The position numbers and the translations under genes were made by a program. 64,000 nucleotides of DNA from CAZQFV01 sp964613665 (GTDB lineage: Bacteria > Chloroflexota > Chloroflexia > DTKN01), in the NCBI GenBank assembly GCA_964613665.1, contig CAZTIG010000011.1:21546-85545 (forward strand). The letters are read 5' to 3'. The notes beneath the pieces were generated by a model that had not been told where the DNA came from, did not search any database, and saw nothing but the letters and a program-made list of their open reading frames with translations. Of the stretch, positions 41,639 through 49,903 are shown piece after piece (within the stretch, counting starts at the first letter, position 1; every line of letters starts with the position of its first letter).

Positions 41639-42757
41639 GTGCAGGTGCGCCAGATCAACACCAACAGGCGGCGCGACGTCCGCCAGTTCATCGCCTTTCC
41701 CTTTGCCCTGTACCGCGACTGCCCGCAGTGGGTGCCGCCGCTGGTCAGCGACATGGAGCTCGTGCTGAACCGGCGCCGGCACCCCTTCTACCGGCACTCT
41801 GCTGCCGACTTCTTCGTCGCCGAGGAGGAGGGCCGGACGGTCGGGCGGATCGCCGTGCTGGACAACCGCCACTACAACGAGCATCACGGCACGAAAAAGG
41901 CCTTCTTCTACTACTTTGACAGCATACCGTCGGCGGCCGTGTCGCGGGCTCTCTTCCGGGCCGCCCGCGAGTGGGCCCACGGGCGCGGCCTGACCCACAT
42001 CGAGGGACCCTGGGGCTTCCTGGAGGGGGACAGCATCGGCCTGCTTGTGGAGGGATTCGAGCACCGGCCGGCCCTGGGCATCGCCTACAACTACGACTAC
42101 TACGACTCCCTGCTCCGCGACGCCCGCTTCCAGCGGCTGACCGACTACCACTCCGGCTACCTGCCGGGGGACTATGCCCTGCCGCAGCGCTTCTTCGACA
42201 TCGCCGAGCGGGTCAAGTCCCAGCGCGGCTTCTGGATCAAGAGGTTCCGGAGCAAGAGGGAGCTGCGCGCCTGGGTGCCGCGCGTCGTGGAGACGTACAA
42301 CAAGGCCTTTGCGGAGAACCTGGAGTACTACCCGGTGACGCCGGAGGAAGGCCGCATCATCGGCCAGCGGCTGCTTGCGGCCACCGACCATCGCCTGGTC
42401 AAGCTGGTGATGAAGGGGGAGGAGATCGTCGGGTTCCTCTTTCCCTTTTACGACATCTCGGCAGCGCTCCAGAGGACGCGTGGCCGGCTGTGGCCGTTCG
42501 GCTGGATCGCGCTGCTGCGCGAGTTCCGGCGCACCCGCTGGGTGAACTTTAACGGGGTGGGTCTGGTGCCGGGGCACCGCGGCGTGGGGGCCAACGCCGT
42601 GCTCTACACCGAGGTGGCCCGGACCGTACGCGAATTCGGCTTTCAGCACGCCGACATCGTACAGGTCGAAGAGCAGAACGTCAAGAGCCAGGGCGACATG
42701 AAGGCCATCGGGGTGCGCTGGTACAAGAAGCACCGCGTGTACGAGCGCGCCCTGTAG
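41639..42757 (+). CDS. GNAT-like acetyltransferase
   Basis: A 372-residue protein with two GNAT-like halves: FFVAEEEGRTVGRIAVLDN in the first and VMKGEEIVGFLFPF plus GLVPGHRGVGANAVLYTEVA, the acyl-CoA pyrophosphate loop (R/Q-x-x-G-x-G/A), in the second. It belongs to a family without assigned substrate. GTG 41639 has AGGAGGG upstream and follows degV by 9 nt. Confidence 0.8.
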   Translation: MQVRQINTNRRRDVRQFIAFPFALYRDCPQWVPPLVSDMELVLNRRRHPFYRHSAADFFVAEEEGRTVGRIAVLDNRHYNEHHGTKKAFFYYFDSIPSAAVSRALFRAAREWAHGRGLTHIEGPWGFLEGDSIGLLVEGFEHRPALGIAYNYDYYDSLLRDARFQRLTDYHSGYLPGDYALPQRFFDIAERVKSQRGFWIKRFRSKRELRAWVPRVVETYNKAFAENLEYYPVTPEEGRIIGQRLLAATDHRLVKLVMKGEEIVGFLFPFYDISAALQRTRGRLWPFGWIALLREFRRTRWVNFNGVGLVPGHRGVGANAVLYTEVARTVREFGFQHADIVQVEEQNVKSQGDMKAIGVRWYKKHRVYERAL

Positions 42758-42827
42758 CAGCACGAGTGGCGCGCGGCCTTCATGAGTGGATGTCAGGTTC
42801 CAGCGCCTGGGTCTGCCGGCCGTGCCA

Positions 42828-43601
42828 TCACGTCCGCCGCTGCAGCCGCAGCATGTGCCAGTGGGTCTGCGCGGCATAGTACCCCATGGCCGCGCACAGG
42901 TACAGCCCCACCAGCCCATCGCGCCAGCCGGCCAGGGCGACGTAGCGCCGGAAAAACTCCCGCAGCGGCCGGGTGACCAGGTGGCGCCACCGGGCCCGCT
43001 CCCCCCGCGCCAGCAGCATCTCCGCCTCCAGCCGGGCATAGCGGCGCTGCTTGGCCTGGAACTCGGGCACGGTGTCCACGTTGTGGTGCAGCATGTGCCC
43101 GTGCAGCCGCGCGGCCTGCCCCTGCAGCTGCACCACCTCGTGCACGCGCTGCTCATCGGGGTAGCGCGCCCGCGCCCGCAGGATGAGCCGCAGTTGATAG
43201 TCGGGGTACCAGCCGGCATGGCCCACCCGCCGGCCGAAGAAGTAGTTGTGGCGGGGGATCCAGTAGCCCACCACGGCCCGGGGGTCGGCCGGGTCCGGCT
43301 CCTGCTCGACCAGGCCGGCCACCTCCCGGCACAGCTCCGGCGTGGCCCGCTCGTCGGCATCCAGGAAAAAGACCCACGGCTGCCGGCACAGCTCCAGGGT
43401 GCGGTTGCGCAGGTGGGCGAAGGAGACAAAGGTGACCAGCTCGACGCGGGCCCCGCGCTCGCGGGCCAGCTCGGCAGTGCGGTCGCGCCCCTGCGGATCC
43501 AGTACCACGACCACCTCGTCGGCCAGGCCCCGGACGCTCTCGATACAGCCGGCGATATAGCGTTCCTCGTTCTTCGCAGGTATGGCCACTGATACGCCCA
43601 T
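42828..43601 (-). CDS. Glycosyltransferase family 2 (WaaE-like)
   Basis: The 257-residue GT-A enzyme has SVAIPAKNEERYIAGCIES, DEVVVVLDPQGRDRTAELA, VFFLDADERATPELCREV with DxD, and YQLRLILRARARYPDEQRVH. This is the WaaE/KdtX-like group that adds sugars to surface lipids or polysaccharides. GAGAGGG lies 7 nt before ATG 43601. It follows another GT2 gene across a repeat. Confidence 0.9.
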   Translation of the reverse strand: MGVSVAIPAKNEERYIAGCIESVRGLADEVVVVLDPQGRDRTAELARERGARVELVTFVSFAHLRNRTLELCRQPWVFFLDADERATPELCREVAGLVEQEPDPADPRAVVGYWIPRHNYFFGRRVGHAGWYPDYQLRLILRARARYPDEQRVHEVVQLQGQAARLHGHMLHHNVDTVPEFQAKQRRYARLEAEMLLARGERARWRHLVTRPLREFFRRYVALAGWRDGLVGLYLCAAMGYYAAQTHWHMLRLQRRT

Positions 43602-43609
43602 GCGATACC

Positions 43610-43695
43610 CTCTCTCAGCGGTCGGCTATCAGCGATCAGCGATCAGCACGCCCAAACACACTGCTGGCCGACGGCTGATAGCCGACGGCTTGTTC
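43610..43695. repeat. Inverted GATCAGC heptamer repeat between two glycosyltransferases
   Basis: GGCTATCAGCGATCAGCG and another GATCAGC form the left arm; the right arm ends with GACGGCTGATAGCC. GGCTATCAGC pairs with GCTGATAGCC. It is the same family as 40648-40735. Confidence 0.85.
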
Positions 43696-44698
43696 AGCGC
43701 ATCGCCGCGATCTCGCGATAGGCTGACAGGCGGGCGTCCAGCTGCTCCGCCGTCAGACGCCCCTCGCGCCGGGCCCGCCGGTCGCGCCGGGCGCGCGCCC
43801 ACAGGCCCAGGCGGGTGATGCGCCGGTGCACGAAGCGGAAGGCCGGCGGGTAGAACCTGGAAAAGAAGCGGTAGCGGCTGCGGTGCAGCTCGACGAGCAT
43901 GCGCTCGGGCAGCTGGCGCGTGCTCTGCCCGCTGTGGTGCACCACCCGCGCCGCCGGCACGTGCCAGACCTCCCAGCCGGCCTGTTTCAGCCGGTAGCAG
44001 AGGTCTACCTCCTCGACGTACATGAAGTAACCCTCGTCCAGCAGCCCGACCTCGGCCAGGGCCGCGCTGCGCAGGAGCAGGCAGGCCCCCAGGGGGTGGT
44101 CGATCGGGAAGGGCTCTTCCCCGTACATCTGCCGGTAGCGCCCGTTCAGCGGGGAGGAGGTGAGCCGGCCGTGCAGCGGGAAAAAGTCCAGGAAGCTCAT
44201 CCACAGCGTCGGGAAGGCAAAGGCGTTCTCCTGGATCGACCCGTCCGCGTTCAGCAGGCGCGGGCCGGCCGCCCCGGCGCGCGGATGGGCCTCCAGGAAG
44301 GCCACCAGCGCCTCCAGGGCTCCCGGCTGGACGACGGTGTCGGGGTTGAGCAGGAGCACGTACCCTGGCCCAGTGGAATCTCCTTGTCTCCCCCGCTCCC
44401 CCGCGCCCTGTCTTGTGGTCGCCGAGGGGGAAGCAGGGTGACCAGGGCCCAAGGAAAGGGCGGCGATTCCCTGGTTGTTCGCCCGGGCGAACCCCTGGTT
44501 CTCGGTGTTGAACAGGAAGCGGACCTCCGGGAACTCCCGCGAGAGAGTCTCTACGGCGTGGCCGGCCGAGGCGTTGTCGACCACGACGGTCTGGTGGGGC
44601 ACGCCGCACCCGCGCAGCGAGCCCAGGCAGGCCCGCAGGAGGTCGGCTGTGTTATAGTGGACGATGACGATTCCGAGCATGGGTGCGAACGCGTCCAT
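43694..44698 (-). CDS. Glycosyltransferase family 2 with in-frame repeat-derived insertion
   Basis: The 334-residue protein is a rhamnosyltransferase-like GT2: LGIVIVHYNTADLLRACLGS, VVVDNASAGHAVETL, NQGFARANNQGIAAL, VLLLNPDTVV (metal site at 118-120) and GACLLLRSAALAEVGLLDEG. Between NQGIAAL and YVLLLNPD, where relatives have only a few residues, about 30 extra low-complexity residues appear (82-112, GPGHPASPSATTRQGAGERG and on), encoded by a period-8 repeat. The insertion is in a loop before strand beta4 and keeps the frame. ATG 44698 is chosen (ATG 44680 would also work, giving MLGIVIV). Confidence 0.87.
   Translation of the reverse strand: MDAFAPMLGIVIVHYNTADLLRACLGSLRGCGVPHQTVVVDNASAGHAVETLSREFPEVRFLFNTENQGFARANNQGIAALSLGPGHPASPSATTRQGAGERGRQGDSTGPGYVLLLNPDTVVQPGALEALVAFLEAHPRAGAAGPRLLNADGSIQENAFAFPTLWMSFLDFFPLHGRLTSSPLNGRYRQMYGEEPFPIDHPLGACLLLRSAALAEVGLLDEGYFMYVEEVDLCYRLKQAGWEVWHVPAARVVHHSGQSTRQLPERMLVELHRSRYRFFSRFYPPAFRFVHRRITRLGLWARARRDRRARREGRLTAEQLDARLSAYREIAAMR
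44375..44455. repeat. Period-8 CTCCCCC repeat inside the GT2 gene
   Basis: On plus TCTCCTTG, TCTCCCCC, GCTCCCCC and GCGCCCTG run in tandem at 44379-44410. An inverted arm, CGAGGGGGAAGCAGGG, follows at 44423-44438. It encodes the extra loop residues of the glycosyltransferase. Confidence 0.8.
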
Positions 44699-44734
44699 CG
44701 GTGGTGCCAGCCTCGGTCGGCAAGGGCAGCCAGG

Positions 44735-44778
44735 GGGCAGGAACAGAAGGAGCAAGGCACAAGAGACAGAGAGCCCGT
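44735..44778. repeat. Period-8-like leader of the GT2 gene
   Basis: On the minus strand CTCTGTCT, CTTGTGCC, TTGCTCCT, TCTGTTCC follow each other in the 5' leader of the GT2 gene. Degenerate; same style as the other repeat elements. Confidence 0.4.
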
Positions 44779-44791
44779 CCAGCCGATCTGC

Positions 44792-44820
44792 ATCATAGCA
44801 CAAGGTCGGCCGGCGGGCAA
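44792..44820 (-). promoter_or_regulatory. Promoter of the GT2 pair
   Basis: Minus strand TTGCCC (44820-44815), 17 bp, TATGAT (44797-44792), giving a leader of about 85 nt. Confidence 0.78.
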
Positions 44821-44833
44821 GTGCATCCCGCCG

Positions 44834-45562
44834 TCAGGCGAGCATGGCCATGATCTCCTCCTCCCAGCCGAGCCGCTCGGCGGGCGGCAGGACAGGCGGG
44901 ACGGGCAGCTCGAGACGCACCTCGGCCGGCCGCGCCGTCAGCACCACCAGGCGGTCGGCCAGGAGGAGGGCCTCGCGCACGCTGTGGGTGACAAAGAGGA
45001 CGGTGCGCGGCCGCGCGGCCTGCAGCCGGCGCAGTTCTTCCTGGAGGCGGGCGCGGGTGATGGCATCGACGGCGGCGAAGGGCTCGTCCATGAGCAGCAC
45101 TGCGGGGTCCACCGCCAGGGCGCGGGCCAGGGCCACACGCTGCTGCATGCCCCCGGAGAGCTGGTGGGGATAGGCCTCGGCAAAGGACTCCAGGCCGAGC
45201 CAGCGCAGGATCTCCAACGCCCGGTCGCGCCGCTCGGCCGGCGGGCGGCCCTGCATGCGCAGCCCAAAGGCGACGTTGTCGCGGGCGGTGAGCCAGGGAA
45301 AGAGGGTGTACTCCTGGAAGATGAGGGTGCGCTCGCGGCTGCATCCGTTCACCGGCCGGCCGCGGAAGCGCACCTGGCCGGCGCTGGGCCGCTCCAGTCC
45401 GGCCACGATCTGCAGCAGCGTCGTCTTGCCGGAGCCGCTGGGCCCCAGGATGACCACGAACTCGCCCTCGCGCACGGCCAGGTCGATGGAGTGCAGTGCC
45501 TCCACCCGGCGGCCGCCGTCGCTATAGGTTTTGCTCAGCCCCTGTATCTCCAAGCAGCTCAT
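44834..45562 (-). CDS. ABC importer ATPase (nitrate/sulfonate/taurine type)
   Basis: The 242-residue ATPase: Walker A ILGPSGSGKTTLLQIV, signature LSGGMQQRVALARAL, Walker B VLLMDEPFAAVDAI and H-loop FVTHSVREALLLADR. It matches SsuB/TauB/ThiZ-like importers. It is the last gene of a three-gene unit with permease and binding protein; its start overlaps the permease's end by 41 bp. Confidence 0.93.
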   Translation of the reverse strand: MSCLEIQGLSKTYSDGGRRVEALHSIDLAVREGEFVVILGPSGSGKTTLLQIVAGLERPSAGQVRFRGRPVNGCSRERTLIFQEYTLFPWLTARDNVAFGLRMQGRPPAERRDRALEILRWLGLESFAEAYPHQLSGGMQQRVALARALAVDPAVLLMDEPFAAVDAITRARLQEELRRLQAARPRTVLFVTHSVREALLLADRLVVLTARPAEVRLELPVPPVLPPAERLGWEEEIMAMLA

Positions 45563-46331
45563 AGGCTTTCCTGCCCCTTTGCCAGCGCAACAGCCGGCGC
45601 TGACCGCAGCGCAGCAGCGCGTCGAACGCCAGGCCCAGCAGGCTGATGGCGACCATGCCGGCCAGGACCGTGTCGGTGCTGAAGGTGTTGCGGGCCTCCA
45701 GGATGAGGTAGCCGAGCCCCTGGGAGACGGCCACCATCTCCGCCGCCAGCAGGCACATCCAGGCCAGGCCCATGCCCAGGCGCAGCAGCGTCAGCAGCTC
45801 GGGCAGGGCCGCCGGGAGCACGACCGTGCGCACGGCCTGGAGGCGGCCGGCTCCCAGGGTCAGCGCTGCCTGCACCAGACGCTTTTCCACGCCGCGCACG
45901 GCGGCGATCGTGCCCACCAGCACCGTGAGCACCGTGCCGATCCAGATGATAAAGACGGCCGGCGTGTTGCCGATGCCGAACCAGAGGATGGCCAGGGGGA
46001 TCCAGGCCGGCGGGGCCAGGGGCCGCAAGAGCTGCACCGTCAGCCGGGCGAACGGCTCGGCCCGTTCGCTCAGCCCCAGGTACACGCCCAGCGGCAGGGC
46101 CACGGCCAGCGCCAGCAGGTAGCCCAGGAGCACCCGGCCCACGCTGGCCGCCGCGTGCTGCAGCAGGGCCCCGGAGAGGGCCAGCGTCGCCAGCCGGGCC
46201 ACGACCCGCGAAAAGGGCGGCAGCAGCACGGGGTCCACTGCGCCCAGGCGGGGCAAGGCCTCCCACAGCGCCAGCAGCCCGGCCAGCACCGCCAGCCCGG
46301 GCCACAGCGCTGCCCAGCGGCGCGCGCTCAT
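45522..46331 (-). CDS. ABC importer permease (SsuC-like)
   Basis: A 269-residue inner-membrane permease with six helices and the EAA loop EKRLVQAALTLGAGRLQAVRTVVLPAALPELL. The start ATG overlaps the binding-protein stop as ATGA (46328-46331), so translation is coupled. The C-terminal 14 residues overlap the ATPase gene. Confidence 0.92.
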   Translation of the reverse strand: MSARRWAALWPGLAVLAGLLALWEALPRLGAVDPVLLPPFSRVVARLATLALSGALLQHAAASVGRVLLGYLLALAVALPLGVYLGLSERAEPFARLTVQLLRPLAPPAWIPLAILWFGIGNTPAVFIIWIGTVLTVLVGTIAAVRGVEKRLVQAALTLGAGRLQAVRTVVLPAALPELLTLLRLGMGLAWMCLLAAEMVAVSQGLGYLILEARNTFSTDTVLAGMVAISLLGLAFDALLRCGQRRLLRWQRGRKAYELLGDTGAEQNL

Positions 46332-47284
46332 CGCCCCCCCTGCGCCCGGTCCAGTGGGCCCAGGTCGACGAACTCGATTGCCGCCGGGTCGTTCTCCAGC
46401 AGGCCCTGCCGGTACATCAGGGCGGCCATGCGCGCGATCTCCTCTCTCCCCAGGTGATAGTCGACGCGCATCTTGGCCGGCGACAGGGACTCCTCGACCA
46501 TGTCCCGGTCAAAGGCCTGCAGGTACTCCACGATGACCCGGGCGGCATAGGCGGGGTCGCGGTTGGCCCAGTGGCTGGCCTGGATGTGGCAGCGCAGGAC
46601 GCCGGCGACCTCGTCGGGATGGTCCTGGACAAAGTCCTGGCGGGCCACGACGACACAGCAGGGGTGGTCGGGCCACTGCTCGGTGTAGTAGCCGACGATG
46701 CGGCCCCAGCCCTGGCGGACGGCGTCGGTCATGTAGGGCTCGGTGTTGGAAGCGGCGTCCACCTGCCCGGTCTTTAGCGCGCTGATCACGTCGCCCAGCT
46801 TCTGGAAGTAGACCAGGGTGACGTCGCGCTCCGCGTCCAGGCCGTGCTCGCTCAGGGCCAGGCGCAGGAGCACGTCCAGGATCGAGGCGCGGATCGTGGC
46901 GATGCTGCGGCCGCGCAGGTCCTCCCAGGTGGCGATGGCGCTGTCCTGGCGCACGAGCAGGCCGTCGCCGCCGCGCCCGGTCATGGCCACGACCCGCAGC
47001 CGGGCGCCGTTGGCGATGGCGGCGATGGCCGTGGTCACCGGGACGGCGCCCATCTGGAAATCGCCCCGCTGCAGCGCCTCGACGATCTCGGTGTTGCTGG
47101 GGACGAGGTGCACGGTCACCGACAGGCCGGCCTGGCGGTAGAGTCCCTCGCGGTCGGCGATGTAAAAGGGCACGTGGTCGCTGGCCGTGCGCACGCCGAT
47201 CTGCAGCGGCTCGGCCGGCCGGCCGCAGGCCACCAACACCAGGCTCAACAACAGCACCAGTCCCACGGGAACGGTTCGCCGCAT
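46328..47284 (-). CDS. ABC importer substrate-binding lipoprotein (NMT1/SsuA-like)
   Basis: The 318-residue protein starts with a lipoprotein signal: MRRTVPVGLVLLLSLVLVAC, with Cys at residue 20. It continues in the NMT1/SsuA pattern: PLQIGVRTASDHVPFYIADR, GLYRQAGLSVTVHLV, ALQRGDFQMGAVPVTTAIAA and LKTGQVDAASNTEPYMTDAV. Members bind nitrate, sulfonates or the pyrimidine precursor of thiamine; the ligand is not obvious. GAGGAGGT is 7 nt before ATG 47284. The same frame is open further upstream through the leader terminator, but a lipoprotein signal fits only this start. Confidence 0.9.
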   Translation of the reverse strand: MRRTVPVGLVLLLSLVLVACGRPAEPLQIGVRTASDHVPFYIADREGLYRQAGLSVTVHLVPSNTEIVEALQRGDFQMGAVPVTTAIAAIANGARLRVVAMTGRGGDGLLVRQDSAIATWEDLRGRSIATIRASILDVLLRLALSEHGLDAERDVTLVYFQKLGDVISALKTGQVDAASNTEPYMTDAVRQGWGRIVGYYTEQWPDHPCCVVVARQDFVQDHPDEVAGVLRCHIQASHWANRDPAYAARVIVEYLQAFDRDMVEESLSPAKMRVDYHLGREEIARMAALMYRQGLLENDPAAIEFVDLGPLDRAQGGR

Positions 47285-47316
47285 CGGACACCTCCTCAGG
47301 AGTGAGCCGGCCCCGC

Positions 47317-47357
47317 AAAAGAAAGAGGGCCCCAGCCGACCCAGGCTGGGTGCCCTC
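47317..47357 (-). terminator. Leader terminator upstream of the ABC importer
   Basis: On the minus strand GAGGGC-A-CCCAGCC (47357-47344) pairs with GGCTGGG-GCCCTC (47337-47325) around loop TGGGTC, followed by TTTCTTTT (47324-47317). It is a strong intrinsic terminator between the promoter (47387-47415) and the start codon, so the operon is probably attenuated. The 25-30 nt of RNA before the hairpin match no riboswitch I know. Confidence 0.78.
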
Positions 47358-47386
47358 ACGGGGGCGGACATACCGGGTACGCTGCT

Positions 47387-47415
47387 ATTGTACCCGAACC
47401 GCGGGAAATGTGCAA
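47387..47415 (-). promoter_or_regulatory. Promoter of the ABC importer operon
   Basis: Minus strand TTGCAC (47415-47410), 17 bp, TACAAT (47392-47387). Transcription would start near 47380. Confidence 0.8.
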
Positions 47416-47452
47416 CTACGCTGCAGACTGCTACAGCCCGTAGGAAGTCGGC

Positions 47453-47481
47453 TTGCCAGGCTGCCCGGACTCTGGTATAAT
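47453..47481 (+). promoter_or_regulatory. Promoter of the response regulator
   Basis: TTGCCA (47453-47458), 17 bp, TATAAT (47476-47481), 60 nt before ATG 47542; divergent from the importer promoter. Confidence 0.82.
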
Positions 47482-47541
47482 GGGTATGGGACAGTGTCCC
47501 CTTTCCTACCACGCAGTCCTGGGGAAAGGAACTGGAGAAAG

Positions 47542-47934
47542 ATGGCCAAGATCCTGGTGGTGGAAGACAACTACTACACCCGCATCGTCCTGGCGCGGCG
47601 GCTCGTGCGGCGCGGTTACGACGTCGTGACCGCCATCGACGGTGAAGAAGCTCTGCGCCTGACCCGCGCCGAGCACCCGGATGTCATTCTCCTGGACGTC
47701 CGCCTGCCGTTGCTGGACGGCTGGGATGTAGTCCGCCAGCTCAAGGCCGACCCGGAGACCAGCTCCATCCCGGTCATCGCCATGTCGGCGTACGGCATCG
47801 ACGGCAGCCGGGAGCGGGCGATGGCCGCCGAATGCGCCGGCTACGAGCCGAAGCCGGTGGACCTGCACAAGCTGCTCGTGCAGATCGACGCGCTCCTGGG
47901 CTCGCGGCCGGCACCGGCATCCCCGGAAGCGTGA
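47542..47934 (+). CDS. Single-domain response regulator
   Basis: The 130-residue protein is only a receiver domain: acidic pair E8-D9 in KILVVEDNYYTR, phosphoacceptor D52 in VILLDVRLPLLDGWD, the Thr/Ser position in AMSAYG and Lys in EPKPVD. No output domain follows, as in CheY/Spo0F-like regulators and DivK. No kinase is adjacent. GGAGAAAG precedes the ATG and its own promoter is upstream. Confidence 0.93.
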   Translation: MAKILVVEDNYYTRIVLARRLVRRGYDVVTAIDGEEALRLTRAEHPDVILLDVRLPLLDGWDVVRQLKADPETSSIPVIAMSAYGIDGSRERAMAAECAGYEPKPVDLHKLLVQIDALLGSRPAPASPEA

Positions 47935-48221
47935 CCGGGCCTGCACCTGGCAGCGGCGCCGGCCTGGCGCGAGGCCGCTGCCTTTGTCTGCACTCCCGCG
48001 TGCAGGAGATTGCCATCGTCCATGATCGATCCGCAGAGGATTCCGGCGGTATGCCGTCGTCCGCGGCCGTGCTGCGCCGCCCCTGGCGCACCCGTCGGTG
48101 GTGGCATCGAGCGCTGCCCGGCGCGCCTGCCGGCGGCGCTCGGCAGCGCAACCGCAACGGCGATAGCCGAGGAGCGGCAAGCTGAGCGGCCGACGCGGGC
48201 TGTTCCCCGCCACACGAGGGA

Positions 48222-48503
48222 ATGGCCAAGGTAGAGATCTACAACCACCTGGGGGCCACCCTGAACCTGAGCCTCTCGGGTCCCGAGCAGGTCAGCCTGA
48301 CGATCGCGTCCCACTCGATGCGGCGCCTGTGCCTGTATGCCGGCACCTACTCCTACTCCGGCTGGGCCGCTGGTTACGGCTCGGACAGTGGCAGCGAGCC
48401 GCTGGAGAGCGGCAACTGCCAGTGCTGGAACTGGTACTCCTTCGTCAACCCCAACCCCATCTGCCAGTGCTCCAACAACATGGCCGACTACAGCCGGCCC
48501 TAG
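48222..48503 (+). CDS. Small unknown protein, Cys/Trp/Tyr-rich C-terminus
   Basis: A 93-residue protein not recognised as a named family. The first half, VEIYNHLGATLNLSLSGPEQ then VSLTIASHSMRRLCLYAGTY, looks like a small beta-sandwich of the type seen in many Chloroflexota extracellular proteins (a PEGA-like carbohydrate or adhesion fold, my impression). The second half has GYGSDSGSEPLESG followed by the Cys/Trp cluster NCQCWNWYSF and ICQCSNN, suggesting a metal site or disulfides. There is no signal peptide. Ribosome site is weak (CGAGGGA). A perfect GC hairpin follows 10 nt after the stop. The 287 nt upstream (47935-48221) hold no gene I can support. Confidence 0.6.
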   Translation: MAKVEIYNHLGATLNLSLSGPEQVSLTIASHSMRRLCLYAGTYSYSGWAAGYGSDSGSEPLESGNCQCWNWYSFVNPNPICQCSNNMADYSRP

Positions 48504-48513
48504 GATGGACGAC

Positions 48514-48543
48514 CGGCGGGGCACGGTCTACCGTGCCCCGCCG
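48514..48543 (+). terminator. GC-perfect hairpin after the 93-aa gene
   Basis: CGGCGGGGCACGG (48514-48526) and its exact complement (48531-48543) make a 13-bp stem with loop TCTA. No T-run follows. It lies between the unknown gene and the phosphopentomutase start, so it could end one transcript or act as an RNA-stability element. Confidence 0.6.
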
Positions 48544-48561
48544 CCGCGTGTGGGAGGAGGC

Positions 48562-49755
48562 ATGCACATCCGCCGCGTCATCCTGATCGTCCTGGACAGC
48601 GTCGGCGTGGGCGCGCTGCCCGATGCTGCCGCCTACGGCGACGAGGGCAGCGACACCCTGGGCAACACCGCCCGGGCCGTGGGCGGCCTGCGCCTGCCGC
48701 ACATGGGCGCCCTGGGGATTGGGCGCATCCTCCCGGTCGAAGGCGTCCCGCCCGCGGCCCAGCCCGCCGGCGCCTACGGCCGCATGGCCGAGGCCAGCCG
48801 GGGCAAGGACACCACCGTCGGGCACTGGGAGCTCGCCGGCCTGATCTCCCCCCGCCCGCTGCCCACCTACCCCGACGGGTTCCCGCCCGACCTGGTGGCC
48901 GAGTTCGAGCGGCGCATCGGCCGGGCCACCCTGGGCAACTATGCCGCCTCGGGCACGGCGATCCTGGAGGAGCTGGGCGCGGAGCACATGCGCACCGGCC
49001 GCCCGATCCTCTATACCTCGGCCGACAGTGTCTTCCAGGTGGCCGCCCACGAGGAGGTCATCCCGGTCCCCGCGCTGTACCGCATCTGCACCATCGCCCG
49101 CGAGATGCTCCAGGGCGAGCACGCCGTCGGGCGGGTCATCGCCCGGCCTTTCGTCGGGGAGCCGGGCCGATTCACCCGCACCGCCAACCGCCGCGACTGG
49201 TCGCTGCCGCCGCCGGGGGAGACGGTGCTGGACCGCCTGAAGGCCGCCGGCTACGCCGTCCAGGCCGTGGGCAAGATCGAGGACATCTTTGCCGGGCGGG
49301 GCATCACCTGGGCCGAGCACACCACGGACAACACGCACGGCGTCGAGCTGACGCTGCGCTGCATGGCCACGCCGGAACCGGGCCTGATCTTTACCAACCT
49401 GGTAGATTTCGACATGCGCTGGGGCCACCGCAACGACGCCCTGGCGTACGCCCGCGGGCTGGAGGCTTTCGACGCCCGCCTGCCGGAGATCCGCGCCGCC
49501 ATGCGCCCCGACGACATGCTCCTGCTCACGGCCGACCACGGCTGCGACCCGACCACGCCCTCCACCGACCACTCCCGCGAGTACGTGCCCCTCCTGGCCT
49601 GCGGGGAGCCGGTGCGGCCGGGGGTGGACCTGGGCACGCGCTCGACCTTTGCCGACGTGGCGGCGACGATCGCCGAGGCGTTGGGCGTAGGGCCATGGCC
49701 GGTGGGGGAGAGCTTCTGGGGGGAGGTCACCCGGCAGCGGTCAGCCGGGCCATGA
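48562..49755 (+). CDS. deoB: Phosphopentomutase
   Basis: The 397-residue protein has the alkaline-phosphatase fold of DeoB: LIVLDSVGVGALPDAAAYGD with metal Asp/Ser, GSDTLGNTARAV, KDTTVGHWELAGL (catalytic Thr), GKIEDIFAGRGI and LTADHGCDPTTPSTDHSREY with metal His/Asp. It interconverts ribose-1-P and ribose-5-P (and deoxy forms) in nucleoside salvage. GGAGGAGG precedes ATG 48562. Confidence 0.95.
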   Translation: MHIRRVILIVLDSVGVGALPDAAAYGDEGSDTLGNTARAVGGLRLPHMGALGIGRILPVEGVPPAAQPAGAYGRMAEASRGKDTTVGHWELAGLISPRPLPTYPDGFPPDLVAEFERRIGRATLGNYAASGTAILEELGAEHMRTGRPILYTSADSVFQVAAHEEVIPVPALYRICTIAREMLQGEHAVGRVIARPFVGEPGRFTRTANRRDWSLPPPGETVLDRLKAAGYAVQAVGKIEDIFAGRGITWAEHTTDNTHGVELTLRCMATPEPGLIFTNLVDFDMRWGHRNDALAYARGLEAFDARLPEIRAAMRPDDMLLLTADHGCDPTTPSTDHSREYVPLLACGEPVRPGVDLGTRSTFADVAATIAEALGVGPWPVGESFWGEVTRQRSAGP

Positions 49756-49763
49756 GGTCCATG

Positions 49764-49903
49764 GCCAGGCGCTGGAAGGTGTCTTTGGGTTCCCGCTGTA
49801 TCTCCACCGTTCCTCCCGGGGCCAGCAATCGCCCGCCGCCTCAGCAGGATCAGGCAGGGCAGAGGTTCGTCGGGGCCAACACGATCCCCGTGTGCCGGCC
49901 GCG
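49764..49903 (-). other. Possible degraded coding remnant
   Basis: On the minus strand, one frame reads DEPLPCLILLRRR and another, shifted, reads RLLAPGGTVEIQREPKDTFQ and ends AMDLMARLTAAG before a TGA at about 49751-49753. The two pieces look like parts of one short protein joined by a frameshift. No start codon with a good ribosome site is seen. Low confidence. Confidence 0.25.

Noticed and set aside
47302..47541. Longer N-terminus for the response regulator
   Set aside because: The extension overlaps its own promoter (47453-47481) and the divergent leader; the receiver domain begins at ATG 47542.
47935..48221. Gene between the response regulator and the 93-aa ORF
   Set aside because: Only low-complexity antisense frames; no start with ribosome site.
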